Shown in pieces: positions 23,970 through 41,450 of a stretch of DNA of 64,000 nucleotides; the first letter of the stretch is position 1, and each line of letters starts with the position of its first letter. The stretch lies in NCBI GenBank assembly GCA_034190875.2, contig CM067346.1:7707283-7771282 (forward strand), written 5' to 3'. The stretch comes from Urechis unicinctus (taxonomy: Eukaryota; Annelida; Polychaeta; Xenopneusta; Urechidae). A program made the translations under genes and the position numbers. Below the pieces are notes generated by a model. It was not told where the DNA came from. It was given only the letters and a program-made list of their open reading frames with translations, and did no database searches.

Positions 23970-24950
23970 TTTTCTCTTCAGGTCATAATTTTTACCTGTG
24001 TAACTGGGGTGATAGTTGAAACTTTAAGATGGAAACAAACCAGATTCGTTGATCGACACCAGCGCAACGTGGCACACCTGTTCTTTTGAACGCGTATAGC
24101 GCCTATGCGAGTTGTGCGGCCTTGATACATGCAAAGTAGGTCAACCGGTAATCGGTAGTCTATAGTGCCTTGCCGGCTTAGACAGCTATGGTGTTCCTCA
24201 CTAAGTGGATGACGACTCGTCGTGTTGTCACGCCAATATAGCAATAACTTTGTCGTGTCTTCGTTATTTTCACGTCAATCGTCTGCCGAAGCCAAATATG
24301 TCCAGATAGCTATCGACGACCCGAGTTCCTTTGAACATCAAGACAACCAGTGTTTTGAGGAGCCGTAAGCGTTCATCCTTTGCTATGATGTGCTCTGAGA
24401 TAAAACGAATCATCATGACTATATAATATCTCCACATCCCACAAAGTCCACATGACATGAGTAGTCTTGAGATGGATGTGGATGTTGATTTAATTGCCGA
24501 CCAACTCAACTATGTCCAGCCCTAAAGTCCTTTGCAAAGGCCAAATGTTTTTGACTTTCCAAAAGCTGACAAAAGTCCCATAAAAGATCATACTTAGTTC
24601 ACAGCAACTGCTGCTTCTTTAAAAATGAAGTTACAGAATCTTCGACAGAAGCTATCTGCTAAGGAGAGGAAGCGATGGGGGTGTCTGACTTCGCTTCTAT
24701 ACTGGTAGATTTCGCTCTCCTTATTGAATACCTTCCATTATTTTATTCTCTTAAATCACATGATTATGTGGAAATTTTTTTAACACAGGGATATCAACTT
24801 GGAAATGCTTCCGCACTGTTTTTGTGAGACTATTCAAGTATTCCTATGTACTATTGTGAAAATGAATATGGAGACATTTATTCGTCTTAAACATAAACAG
24901 AAAACAGAGGACAAATTCACCAACATTTCATAACAACAACAATATCAGAT
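23970..24950. other. Duplicated noncoding tract, copy B
   Basis: Partner of about 200-870. Open minus-strand frames exist in both copies (24,270-24,509 and 483-728) with similar amino acids, but they lack recognisable domains or clear splice borders, so I do not call a gene. Confidence 0.4.
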
Positions 24951-24954
24951 TACA

Positions 24955-26098
24955 ACATTCTCCTCGCGCAGTGGAACAATCAGTGCACACGAGAATTTTC
25001 ACAACCTGTAAGTTTCACACATCCAAAATGAAACCATCTGTGACAAACCTCACTTGCACTTGCACAGCACACAGGGCAAGGCCAGCAAACGTTTTTGGTG
25101 CGCTGTGACCTCTTAAGTGGGTGACTTTGTGGGGCAGGATTAGAGCCATCTGCCCCTGTACCTGAAAATAATAATTATTGTCATTCATGTAAGATCTTCT
25201 CCCAATTTCATTTGCAATAGGGTGGTACTCCAAAGATGCATGAATGGAGTAAGGGTACTTAACTTCCAACAATCTAGGTGCACAACAGTCATTTAACGAA
25301 TTCATTTATGGACGCTCCAAGATGAGCCTCATCAGGCTTGATACAAAGTCCTGCAGGTAATACCTTGAATTTTCAGTGCTGGGCAACCATATGGCGAATG
25401 TAGTGTTGGATTGCTACGTGTTCGTTTTCCAATCCCATTGGAGCGGTTTTGGTGTCCATCTCCGCTTCATGGTTGATTCTGACACGATGCTCTTTATCAC
25501 TGCTTTGCTGACTGTACCAGTTAGTTTTGATGCCGGGCTAGTATACAGGACACCATTAGCAGTTGATCCAGACGCTTTTTTGAAAGTTTCTGGGTTTCAA
25601 TTTCTGCAAAGAGAATTGCTTACCATTAAAATCAATCAAATAAAAAGGCATCCCAGCCTTTATCTGCATGAAATAAGTTGAACTGCTAATCCATTTAGAC
25701 AACTAACAGTATGCCTATCCCAATATACATTTCCAACAACTGAATACAATAATATCATTCACAGCAGTTGTATTAGCATAAAAAACATCAATCGAATGAA
25801 ATGCACTATTAGACATGTGACAAAAGTATATAGATTACTCAGAATGCATACCTGTGAGGTTTTTAGGGAGATTCAACTTCCATGCCCAGTATGCCAAAGT
25901 GGAAAGATCATTTTTCGACCTCCCACTTTTAGCTTCCTTTTGCCAAGATATTGCCTCAATTCATGAACAGTGAGGGCACTTAACGAAGCCAGATTAGTTA
26001 CTGACTTCTTCGGATCATCTTCCAAGTCGTAAGGGGAAATATCACAGTGTTGCTGCTCAATTTCACGAAGCGCACTAACGTTGTCTAATGGACAAGCC
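24955..26098 (-). CDS. Probable gene with SAP-like and PHD-like exons
   Basis: On the minus strand an ATG at 26,098 opens a frame with SALTVHELRQYLGKRKLKVG, which fits the SAP DNA-binding helix-extended-helix motif. Further along, about 25,110-24,960, the frame WPCPVCCASASEVCHRWFHF leads to GCVKLTG and FHCAR, giving the Cys/His spacing of a PHD-type zinc finger, although a stop lies between the last two pieces in the frame I read. A third open stretch lies at about 25,600-25,400 (ETFKKASGSTANGVLY; KAVIKSIVSESTMKRRW). Exon borders are not settled. It is either a real chromatin/DNA-binding gene or a domesticated or decaying transposon gene. Confidence 0.35.
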
Positions 26099-26766
26099 AT
26101 TGAGAGAGATCAAGTGTATTGGCATTAAAGACTACCGATTTCCGGTCACACAACTCGCAAATACTGGGTATATGCGAGTTGTGTGACCTTGACACCTGCT
26201 TTACGCAGCTTATGCATAGCACCTGTAGCGTCTCGTTATTGACATTGCTCAGCGGTTGTGGTGGTCGTTAGAAGGAAGGTTTTGACTGAAGTTGAGCGGT
26301 AAGTCTTTGAAAGTAATCATTAACCCATCTTCCTCGTCTCAAATGGTTGCTTTAGTAAGAGAAATAGGATAAACATTTCTCTAATAAAACCTTTTTTAAG
26401 AAACAAATCAAATAACCGTTTTCAAAATGTACGCTGGATACAACTTCATAAGGACGAAATGGCACAGATGCACGCATTTGCCGATTTTCACAGTAGCTCA
26501 TATTGATCTATCTATCAAGGTAAGAAGATTCAATAAAGTGGGATTATTTCAGTCGGTAGCGGTTACTCTGCTACAAACATCTGTATTTTTCCTGTAGTCT
26601 TGCTTTGTCACTGAGCTAATTGAACAATACAACGTAAATATCACTTCTTAAATTTGTTTTTACAATTTTATACATGTATAATTATATTCGGGTTGCATGT
26701 TGTACATGTTGCACTAACAGTACGTTGTAATGATATAGATGTGTATGCAGTTGCTGCTGATATAAA

Positions 26767-26887
<121 letters not shown>

Positions 26888-27514
26888 TATACATTTCGCT
26901 GTCGCTCGGGGAACGCGCTCGTTCAATGAATTGGCTTGGGTGCCTGTGAGTTACAATATAAAGTAGCGGCATTATATAGCTTGATGCTATTGTTACAGCT
27001 CCATAGCGTGGGTAGTTCCGCAGTGCTATATGCTGAGTTTGCAAAGCTATATGCTGAGTTTAACTTCAGAGAGAACACCACGGATGATCTTCTATTACCA
27101 ATCTCACCAAGTTTATTAATAAGTCAGTAATACTAGAATGGACAACAGTAAATATTTCACAGGATCAGGCAAAAGCAGTGACGCCGATTATAACATCGGA
27201 GTTGGGAAGGCACTTATTGCTCACCAGTAACCAGTTTAGTAGCACTGTATACATAAAACACAGGCATACTGTAAGATGCTTACAAAGTCACTGTCATATT
27301 ACTTGCACAGTACTACAAGGGGGTCAATTTGGTACCAAGTTATGCTTTTCTTTGGATCTTTTTAAATTTGGTTTCGCCATAAATCTTATTTTGTAACATG
27401 ACATGTACCATCTTCAGTGTTCTAAGTGAACCACCAGCTTCACTTCCATGCGTAATATTAGGAATACATTTGATAATTTTCTTTCCTTTACACATCAATA
27501 TAAATTATGACAGT

Positions 27515-27732
27515 ATATGTATGTATGTATGTAGGTAGGTAGGTAGGTAGGTAGGTAGGTAGGTAGGTAGGTAGGTAGGTAGGTAGGTAGGTAGGTAGGT
27601 AGGTAGGTAGGTAGGTAGGTGGGTGGGTGGGTAGGTGGGTAGGTAGGTAGGTAGGTAGGTAGGTAGGTAGGTAGGTAGGTAGGTAGGTAGGTAGGTAGGT
27701 AAATATGTATGTATGTATGTGTGTGAGTGTGC

Positions 27733-27822
<90 letters not shown>
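27515..27822. repeat. GTAG/TATG array plus TA array, copy B
   Basis: TATG units, then about 170 bp of GTAG (with a short GTGG interruption), TATG again, then TA repeats from about 27,736. It is orthologous in position to 9,273-10,361. Confidence 0.97.
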
Positions 27823-27825
<3 letters not shown>

Positions 27826-28238
27826 GGGAAAAAAATAGCCGCCCGAGTTTCGCGCGCTATGACGTACTCGTTGGTCATAGCGCTATCTAGCTCGTGTGCT
27901 CTCTATGTGAACCAGTTCTCGAGTAACGCTCATGCGTAACTAGTCATATCTGTGCTCTACATCGTGCATACGTATGCGTTGTTAGTCAAACGATCCCCAT
28001 GCTCGTACTGAGATACTAAGACGCATTGAGATCTCGATATGTGGGCTATATTTCGATACGCTCCCAGAGATGACTGGACGGAGCATTTTCCTGTGGGGTA
28101 ACAGCAACAGCGACTTACCGCCATCAAACATTTAATCTGTTAACCACACAAAGACAGCAAACATGTGTTACTGCGATATAATTAAAATGGTTCGGATCTG
28201 AGTTGAGGACACCTTTATCATGCCAAAAGCAATGTTAA

Positions 28239-28785
28239 AGCAGACAGACAGACAGACAGACAGACAGATCAATTTATTAACCAATTGAACATATAAACAA
28301 TGAACAATTAATTGATAAGGAGACTCCAACTAAGGCTGATGAGCCGCTGCTGCTGGAGCCACCCAAACATAATGAAAATAAAAATAATAATATAAAAGAA
28401 GAAACACGCAAAAGATAGACTATGTACAAAAGAGAAACATAGTACACAATAAAAAAAAAGTACATGAGGTCACAGCATCATGTTACCTGAGTAAGAAGGT
28501 ACAGAAAACATTTACATAGAGGGTTTTGGCAAAGTCCGGAATTTGGTGACACGAGTAACAAATTATGAATTTATACAATAACAAATGACTTTTCTGCTTG
28601 ACTAGTTAATGTGGGCAAGTACATGTATAACAATTTGGAGTGGTGCACATATACCTGTATCTATCGATAAACCATTTTTTTATGTATTTGGAGTATCCCG
28701 TGTAGGAATGAGAGAATATTTTTGTTACTATGATATTCGGGGGCATTGTTGATGAATTTTGGAATGCTGAAACGAATGGATGAAC
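28239..28785 (-). mobile_element. Non-LTR retrotransposon 3' fragment
   Basis: This block is absent from copy A (about 10,710). It begins with CAGA repeats, i.e. a TCTG tail on the minus strand, and the adjoining minus-strand frame ends in a serine/leucine-rich tail (SLCLGGSSSSGSSALVG) of the kind seen at the end of LINE ORF2 proteins. I infer a 5'-truncated LINE inserted in reverse orientation after the duplication. Confidence 0.55.
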
Positions 28786-29423
28786 TTTAACTACATCTCG
28801 GGTTTTAAAAGAATTACAATGGAAAGTCGGTCAGTAACTTTCGTTGAGTCTTATTCAGCAATACAAAATGCACTGAAATTATCAGTGAACGGAAGGGACC
28901 TTGTCAAAACGAACATCGTCTTCTTCCGCTATGGAAAACATCTACTCGGTGGTGAAAAAATTGGGATATTTCATTGAGAAAGCTGTAATCAAAGTCGGTA
29001 TTGTTAGACTAGTACATGTAAAAGTACTATTGGTATAAATAGGACCAGGCTCGAACATTATGTTCCGTAGTCCTCGTACTCCATGAACCGATCTCGTAGG
29101 ACCCTCGGCCACAAATGAGACAGCAATTGAAAACAACATCAGCCACCTAGCGACCCAAACACAACCTTTGCTAATTTCCGTCACAGTAGCTAAATATACC
29201 CGGCGATCATTTGGTGAGAAGTTGATTATCGCGTGTAGGTGCCATCGGGATTAGTGTGTTAATTATCTCCTGGTCGCGCGGATGATTTGGGGAAACGATG
29301 TCGGATGCTCCGCGTCCTCGTGTTTTCTCCATATCACCCACGTGACAATGCGATAGCTAACGCAAGTTTCGTGTAAAAAAAACTATACTTACTCTTGACT
29401 ATAACGGAATACTTTGATTTTAA

Positions 29424-29431
29424 TGACGTCA
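29424..29431 (+). promoter_or_regulatory. CRE-like site upstream of BROX
   Basis: TGACGTCA 23 bp before the BROX ATG, conserved in the duplicate at 11,342. It lies in the 5' UTR or core promoter, so BROX is plausibly CREB/ATF-responsive. Confidence 0.5.
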
Positions 29432-29454
29432 TCCGGAAAAGCAAAATATCAACA

Positions 29455-34723
<5,269 letters not shown>

Positions 34724-36660
34724 TCAATTGTATGCTATACTATAATGATCAGTCTCCCGGATATATAAAGAGTTAGGCTAGTTGTATCAAGCCAAATTGT
34801 AAGCACACAACTAACAATTGCTTCTAACTGTTTTTAACATAAAGCAGTGTAATTATACCTTCCCGAGTCGTGTTCATGTACCTGCATGGGAACTACAGTG
34901 GTTCCAACTAATATTGGCAGGTAGAATATTGGTGTTTCTAGACGATTAAGTAAATGAAACACATTGTTCCAGCTGTCACTGGTAAATGACTTAGCTACAT
35001 ACCTCTGTATGTAACTGGCTATCTCGATGTTGTATCTTACATGCAATAATATGCACATTCAATCTATCCAAGAGTGTAAATGTGAACCAGTCATGAAACA
35101 TTGATCATTAACCATTTCTGTTAATGTATTCATTAATAATCAGGTGGATACAATGCTATTTAATACAATTATTGATCATAAGCTACTTGAGAGTGACCAT
35201 TGTTATTCTCCACTTTGTTTGGTTCAAAACTAATTTATCACGAGGGTCTATGGATGTTACACTGTGTTGCGGCAAAATAGCAGCAGTTTTTATGTCCCGA
35301 ACAACATTAATATTGCATTTCTTGATATACAACTCCTTTCCACTTACTTAGTGCTATTGTTTAATAAACTGCATTATACTGGTCAACTAGAACTGATTTA
35401 CACTTGTATTTCTGATGTAACTGTTAAAAGCTATCTTCAAGAAAATAGTGAAAAGTTTGCACTGGACTTGTGTAGAACTTATAAATAATAATAGTATGAC
35501 TGTCATAAAAATATATAAGGTGTCCATAAAGGTAATTGTATTAAGCTAGCATGATAAACACAGCCACAGATGGCAGAAACAACAACTATCAAAACAGAAA
35601 AAGTTAAAGGACAAATAACCCATAGTCCTTGGCAAAATATTTAGTATATGAATGCAAAAGGCTGTAAACTGGTAAAGAGACTGAAACAACATTTACAACA
35701 CAAAATCTAATTTGGTTTAAAATATATTTGATCCTTTTATCCAAACATGAGGACAATAGGTGCCAAAGCTCTGCTACCGTTTTACATGATTTTCAATAAT
35801 CCACTATGACAAAACTGAATCAAACGCATATGGGTTTCATCAGTATTAAATGGTACACTTAAAAGAGCTGGAGAGCCCTCAAATTATGCCACATTGGTCA
35901 AGTAATTGAATCACACAAGAGGCATGTTATGCTAGTGTATTCATAACAGTTCACCAGCTATAAATTGACAAAACATGCAATCTAGATGTATCATATAGTC
36001 CATATTTTAGGGTGTGACCTTGGAAGTCAAGGTCACTGATAACCACTCTTAACCTTATGCCAAAAGACTAAATTTAGCTTGAAAGAAATTGTGTTAGGTA
36101 TGTATGGGTTTACATAAAGCAATATTTTTACCAGTTTGTCATTAATAACTCAAAGGTCATCAAGAGGTGATTGTTAGTTTGCTTAAATCAACACAAGAAG
36201 GGCCATACATAATTTGGGGCTTCTAGCTTACTTTATAACAAAATAATAAGAGTTGTGGTTTTTTTAATTTGCAAAGAGACATTTACAACAGATGTTTGCT
36301 TTATTTTTAGAAAAAGTGTCATAAAAATCAACAGATGGACATATAAAAAAACAGTCAGACAGACTATCTGAGAGAGGCTGGAGCAAAGCTGTAAAAAAGC
36401 AGAGCTAAAACTTTTTATATTATATTATTTTCCTGTCACATAGTAGCCAGGTGTTGAAACAGTAAACTTTGATGGTGCATATGTAAAATGCAACACAAAT
36501 ACATCATTAGTAATGGATCTACAGATGTCAAATAACAACCTCAGTAACAAAACAAATAAAAAAGTCTTAATATGTATTCTAGAAGTTCATGCCAAGGAGC
36601 AGACCAGTGATCTTAATACATTGATACTGAGAATAAAATGTCCCAATGAAAATGACCAGC
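34724..36660. other. BROX 3' flank and intergenic DNA
   Basis: Includes an AATAAA at 35,363 that could serve BROX on the plus strand. Otherwise it is AT-rich without supported genes up to the ASB stop codon. Confidence 0.4.
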
Positions 36661-36663
36661 AAT

Positions 36664-38713
36664 TCATTGCTGGAGCTGTAACTGCACCAATTTGTCAATA
36701 TCTTTAAATGAAAGAAAATCTTTGAGAGGCTGAGCAATTGGCAGCTGGTCAATCTTACTTGATGGTAAACTTTCCCAAAATTCTCCGTATAACTGACCGG
36801 CAGCAGAGAGCCATGGGACAAGGGTTCTCAGCAAATTTGACCAGTTTTTCCAGAAAATCAGGAGAATCAGCAAGACCCTGATACCGCTCATCTCCAACGA
36901 CCTTGACTCGTAAATCAGTCGGAATATGACACCCAGCGAGTATCATTATCTCAGTTAACAATGGATGCTTTACAGCAAAATCAAAAGGCTGCAAACCATT
37001 CAGAGATGCTTGATTGACATCTGCTCCAGCATGCAGGAGAATAGTGCAGATTTCAAGCTTCTGGCTGAAGATAGCCACAGACAATGGTGAACTACCCCAC
37101 TGGTCGCCAATGGTAAGGTCCGCTCCAGCAGACACCAACAGTTTGACCATATCAATACTATTCTGATCAATAGCATGCATCAGTGGAGTCTTGTGTTCAT
37201 TATTCTCATTACTTATGGGGTTGACATTACATCCACGAGTCAATAAGACGGAGGCGACTTTGTGGGCATTGTGGTGGGCCGCCAAGTGCAAGGTTGTACG
37301 CCCATTACTCATGGCAGAATCCGGGTCTGCTCCAGCGTCGAGGAGCACTTCAGCTGCAAAAACATGGCCGCCTCTGAGACCATAAGCTGTGAAATGCAGG
37401 GCTTGCATACCTGTGTTGTTTACGTTACGAGGTCCTTCCTGCTTCACATCAACTGGAACACCTGCTTCCAACAGCATCTATGACAAGAGCATAAAACAAG
37501 CTACAAATGGAGATGATTGTCCCCACCTCAAAAAGGTTCTGTACACACACAGCTAATGATTAAGTTTTGTCTAGGGACCCACAGACAGAATCCTGGAGTA
37601 GCCACCAATTGCTGCCAAGTGTAAAGCAGCAACACCTCCATTGTTCTTGGCGAAAATATTGCATCCACGCTCAATAAGAATTCTTACTTTCTCCCGGTCA
37701 TTGTTCTTCACTGCACATAGCAGGGGTGTATTGCCTGCCACACACATTATATACCATTTATATTGCTCCAGTGGTACCATATCTGTAGGATTCTCCTCTG
37801 CCAGCGGGACTTCATCACATATTTGCAAATAGTAAAATAAATGAATTAATGGCAAGTTGGGGTAATTTTCTACCTTAAACATGTGGATGTTTTCATCAGT
37901 ATTACCACAACTGGTGTGACCAATGCAAGATAGCTTCCCTCAATATTCAGATTTCCAATTGTCACAATATACCAATCTGCTTATACAGGAACAAAGCTCA
38001 CCTACCATCTACAAACTTGACATCGATATCAGCCCCAGCATTGAGTAGAAGCATAAAGAGGTCTATATGCCCAGACTTTTTGGACACCACATTAAGTGCT
38101 GGGCTAGCATGTCTGGCAACATAGTTAGGATCAGCTCCAAACTCCAATAATATCCTGGTGCACTCCAGGGAGAAGTTGGTAACTGCCACACCTAGGGTCG
38201 AAAATCATTGTTGTTTATTGATGATAATAATAACAATAAAATTGTTATCATCATTTTATGTATAAATATATATACAATTATATACATAAATATATATATT
38301 ATATATATAAATATATATACAAAATATATATATATTTATATAGATATAAATATTTATATATATTTATACGTACATACTGCCGGTTACTCTCATTATGTCT
38401 GTGTGTGCGCGCTGAGTGTGTGCGTGTGTGTGTGCGTATGCGCGCGCTAGCCGTGCACGACGTCTTAAATTACCGTCGTGCAAGGCTAGCGTGTGTGTGT
38501 GTGTGTGTGCAACCAGTCAATCGTCAATGTTACAATGGATAGATTCGATCCTGTTTCTTGGCGTACATACATACTTAGACATGCGTTGGGCTCGCCTCCA
38601 TCTTCTAAGTAGCTCCGAAGATGCAATCTGCTCTCCTCGTCGTCTTCCTTTATCCATGAATGAGCCAATTGTAACCTGGCTCTCTGGTCCTCTGACATAA
38701 ATAATGGATTCAT
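36664..38713 (-). CDS. Ankyrin-repeat SOCS-box (ASB-type) protein
   Basis: Minus-strand exons: 38,713 to about 38,583 (start MNPLFMSEDQRARLQ), 38,189-38,002, about 37,830-37,585 and 37,477-36,664. Several ankyrin repeats are clear (LLEFGADPNYVARHASPALN; NGRTTLHLAAHHNAHKVAS; AGADVNQASLNGLQPFDFAV). The C-terminus has the two halves of a SOCS box: the BC-box-like CCRSVIRRILGKF and the LPIAQPLKDFLSF half. Such proteins are substrate receptors of Cullin5-ElonginB/C ubiquitin ligases. The two halves lie in different frames (one extra base near 36,760-36,775, beside TTTT/GGG/AAA/TTT runs), so either the SOCS box is broken or the base is an assembly error. The exact ASB orthologue is not assigned. 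Confidence 0.75.
38230..38515. repeat. AT- and GT-rich microsatellites in ASB intron 1
   Basis: ATATATAAAT-type repeats at about 38,258-38,375 and GT/GTGC stretches at 38,400-38,450 and 38,490-38,510. No coding signal. Confidence 0.9.
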
Positions 38714-39810
38714 GCTGAATTAGTGGCTGGCATTTTTAATCGGACCAAATCAAGTTACTGCCAATATCGCCAACGTTAACACTGGTTCAGATCATGTTAA
38801 CTCCGGAGTAGTTATTTAATTACCAACCTGTATTTCCTTGTTCATAAATGTTTACCTGGGGATCATAACGCTAGATATGGTACGCCATGACGGTCTGAAA
38901 GATGGTGAAAATTTCCTACTGCAATCAAAGAGCTTTCAGCTAGACAACTTTAAGTTCTTTGTTGCAATCCTGATGTAAAGCGTGCGTCCATTGGCGTCAA
39001 TGAAAATCAAGGCGCAGGACACGAACAGACAGACAGACAGACACACACATACAAATAAACACACACATATACACACACATACACAAATACACACACACAC
39101 AGTTGGCTGGTAATGCCATAACTCTTCAGTTTCAGAATCACCGTTGATCACCGGGCCAACTCTGCTAAAAGCTATCTTACCACTAGATACCCAGCTGGCA
39201 GTGAATCTCATTTACGCCTAATGTGACTAATTTCAGCTTCAGTTGAACACAGAGCGAGATGCTTATCTGGGACAGTTAGAGGAAAGTAAATGACATCTGA
39301 AACGCTATCTGTGAAATGACAGGCCTTGTGGGAACACGGTATAGAGACTTTCCTTTATCCATGTAATATGAGAGAATCCTTCGTTCCGGACATTGGGTCC
39401 GCATAAAGGGCGTGGGTTAGAATGCAGCCGGGTGAGAACGCAACATGTCAACGACGCAGTTCCGTTAAAACGTGACCAACCAAAAACGCAACTACCCTTA
39501 TACGACAATTGGTGTATTCACCCTTTCATATATTGCCGTGGATTTGCAGTATAACCCCCATTCAAAATCGGCATTCGATCAATCCGTGGCATTTGGGCTG
39601 GATATCGTTTATAGACGCTATAGGACTGAAAGCTGATTTCTGGGCGTAGAGTGTTTGGAATCTTGACATCAGTAATCAGGTGCGTATTTAATTTCACTGG
39701 AGGCTGATAATAATTAAGTCACTCTTTGTGTCTATGCTACTGATCACACTTTATTAATAATAAAACCAGCATATATATATATTTCTCTCTTTCACTTTAC
39801 ATTCAAATAC
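38714..39810. other. Intergenic, CA-rich microsatellite at 39,028-39,101
   Basis: Between the ASB start and the MEST-like 3' end. It holds a GACA/CA microsatellite. No gene is supported. Confidence 0.5.
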
Positions 39811-39813
39811 ATA

Positions 39814-39819
39814 TTTATT
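39814..39819 (-). terminator. AATAAA signal of MEST-like gene
   Basis: Minus-strand AATAAA about 80 bp past the stop at 39,897. Confidence 0.45.
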
Positions 39820-39896
39820 TATCGTTCAACATATCACAAGAGCTAAAATTCTAATCAAACGTCCATCTTGACTATTAGTTAAACCTTGCAACAAAA

Positions 39897-40892
39897 TTAA
39901 TAAGTAACCGCATCAATAAAGTTGAGATAAGCATCAAGTACAGATTCAGGAGTTTCCCATTGTGGATAATGGCCGATTTCAGGTTTCAACACAGTTAAAC
40001 CTCCTCCGGGAACAGTCTTTTTATAAAACTCTATAAAGGCTGGCGAATTCGTGAGGTCTGACGGACCCCATATGACATGCAGGGGAACAGAGGTGTCCTG
40101 CAGTGCCTTAGTCCACCGCTCATTGTTAGTCGCACGTTGTCGGAGGTAATCCAAAATGTTGGGCATAATTTGATCGCCATCATTCATCCGTATCCCAGCG
40201 TAGAAATCAGTAAGCTCAACGTCAGACGGTTTAGTGTGGATCCCAAAAACCTCATGCAAACCCCTTTTGAATATATAGCGGTTGCTCAATTTCGTCAATA
40301 TGTTCCCAATATAAGGCACCATCATTATTTTCTGGGAGGGTCTGGGTGTGTTGGTCTCTTTGAAGATACCGCCATTAAGAAGACACATGGAATGGATGTG
40401 AATGTATTTACCGTCTTCGTATTGCTCGTTGAACCTTGCCAACATCTCTTGCGCCACTGAGTCCCCGTGGTCATGCGCCAGGACGTGGACCTTAGTAACA
40501 CCTAGTTCATTGAGGAGCGCCTCATAGATACTTGCCTGCTCCTTGATTGTGTATTTATGGTGAGCGGGTTTGTCACTGAATCCAAACCCAATAAAGTCCA
40601 TAGCTATCACTCGATCAAACCGTTTAATAACACCATTCCAAATCTTCGACCAATCAAATCCTTGTGTTGGGAACCCGTGTAGAAGGATGAGCGTGGATCC
40701 GTTACTACTATCACGAGCTCGCTCTTCTCTGTAGAATATGCTATGTCCTTGGTAATTGAAAAATGAGCCTTTTGCCAGCCAAGCAAGCATCTGCGGGGAC
40801 ATCGGAGGAGGCGGGTAGTTGCTGAATATAGCATACCCAGTAGCCATAAGCAAAAGGGTTGTTCCTTTAGCGCCCATTCCCAGTAATCCCAT
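39897..40892 (-). CDS. MEST: MEST-like alpha/beta hydrolase
   Basis: A 331-residue single coding exon. An N-terminal hydrophobic anchor (residues about 6-24) and a PPPPMSP linker precede the alpha/beta-hydrolase domain: oxyanion motif LLHGFPTQGFDWSKIW (71-86), AMDFIGFGFSDKP (97-109), nucleophile elbow AHDHGD with Asp141, a cap region with LCLLNGGIF-like residues, WGPSDLTN with Asp279, and IGHYPQWE with His308. The order and wording match mesoderm-specific transcript (MEST/PEG1), an ER-membrane hydrolase related to epoxide hydrolases; imprinting is a mammalian feature and not implied here. A 5' UTR intron (about 40,935-41,039; CAG|GTAAGG and CAGCAG|) precedes the ATG. Confidence 0.85.
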   Translation of the reverse strand: MGLLGMGAKGTTLLLMATGYAIFSNYPPPPMSPQMLAWLAKGSFFNYQGHSIFYREERARDSSNGSTLILLHGFPTQGFDWSKIWNGVIKRFDRVIAMDFIGFGFSDKPAHHKYTIKEQASIYEALLNELGVTKVHVLAHDHGDSVAQEMLARFNEQYEDGKYIHIHSMCLLNGGIFKETNTPRPSQKIMMVPYIGNILTKLSNRYIFKRGLHEVFGIHTKPSDVELTDFYAGIRMNDGDQIMPNILDYLRQRATNNERWTKALQDTSVPLHVIWGPSDLTNSPAFIEFYKKTVPGGGLTVLKPEIGHYPQWETPESVLDAYLNFIDAVTY

Positions 40893-41098
40893 GGCGATTG
40901 GGATTTAGCTATTGTCGTCTGATGGGAAGTGAATCTGCTGGGAAAAAACCCATTCTAATCATAATGTGAACTGTCTCAGTACAGTATGATCAAAAATGGT
41001 ATAAACCACACAGCATTTGAGGACATAACTTTGCCTTACCTGACCCTCTTTCTCTCGCTTTCTGTTGTCAAGTGTGTGTACAATACGTGGGTGCCAGG

Positions 41099-41106
41099 CT
41101 TAAATA
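41099..41106 (-). promoter_or_regulatory. Candidate TATA box of MEST-like gene
   Basis: TATTTAAG on the minus strand, about 60 bp upstream of the proposed 5' UTR donor (41,040). The spacing is plausible, with no other support. Confidence 0.3.
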
Positions 41107-41423
41107 GGGTCAAAAACTGGGATGACTGGGCAAAGACTGGTAGTCAGTAAGCACCTCGATGTTCAACTACCCGCTGGTGATGAAAGCGATATCAATAGGC
41201 AGGTGCCCTAAGTGGGTTACAAGTGGTAGCGATGGAAGCAATTCCAGCCGCTTGTACTTATAAGCACCAGATCAACATTAAACACCGTTTGTATGAATAG
41301 ATGAAAAAAATCGTAAACTGTCGCATATTGTTGGGCCCAGACAAATCCGTATAATATGTTCTATTATCAACGAAAATGTATTAGTTGATTATCGATACAC
41401 GTTAGATCAAGGAGGGTGTGTGT

Positions 41424-41450
41424 GGGGGGGGGGGGGGGGGGGGGGGGGGG
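41424..41450 (+). repeat. 27-base G run
   Basis: Uninterrupted poly-G following a GT stretch; a strong G-quadruplex candidate and a likely sequencing problem spot. The rest of 41,110-42,638 shows no supported gene. Confidence 0.95.

Noticed and set aside
28780..28977. Small ORF upstream of BROX in copy B (MESRSVTFVESYSAIQNALK)
   Set aside because: Copy A has an early stop and a deletion, there is no domain, and no splice border fits well.
40077..40460. Plus-strand 127-codon frame inside the MEST-like gene
   Set aside because: Antisense shadow of a clear alpha/beta hydrolase.
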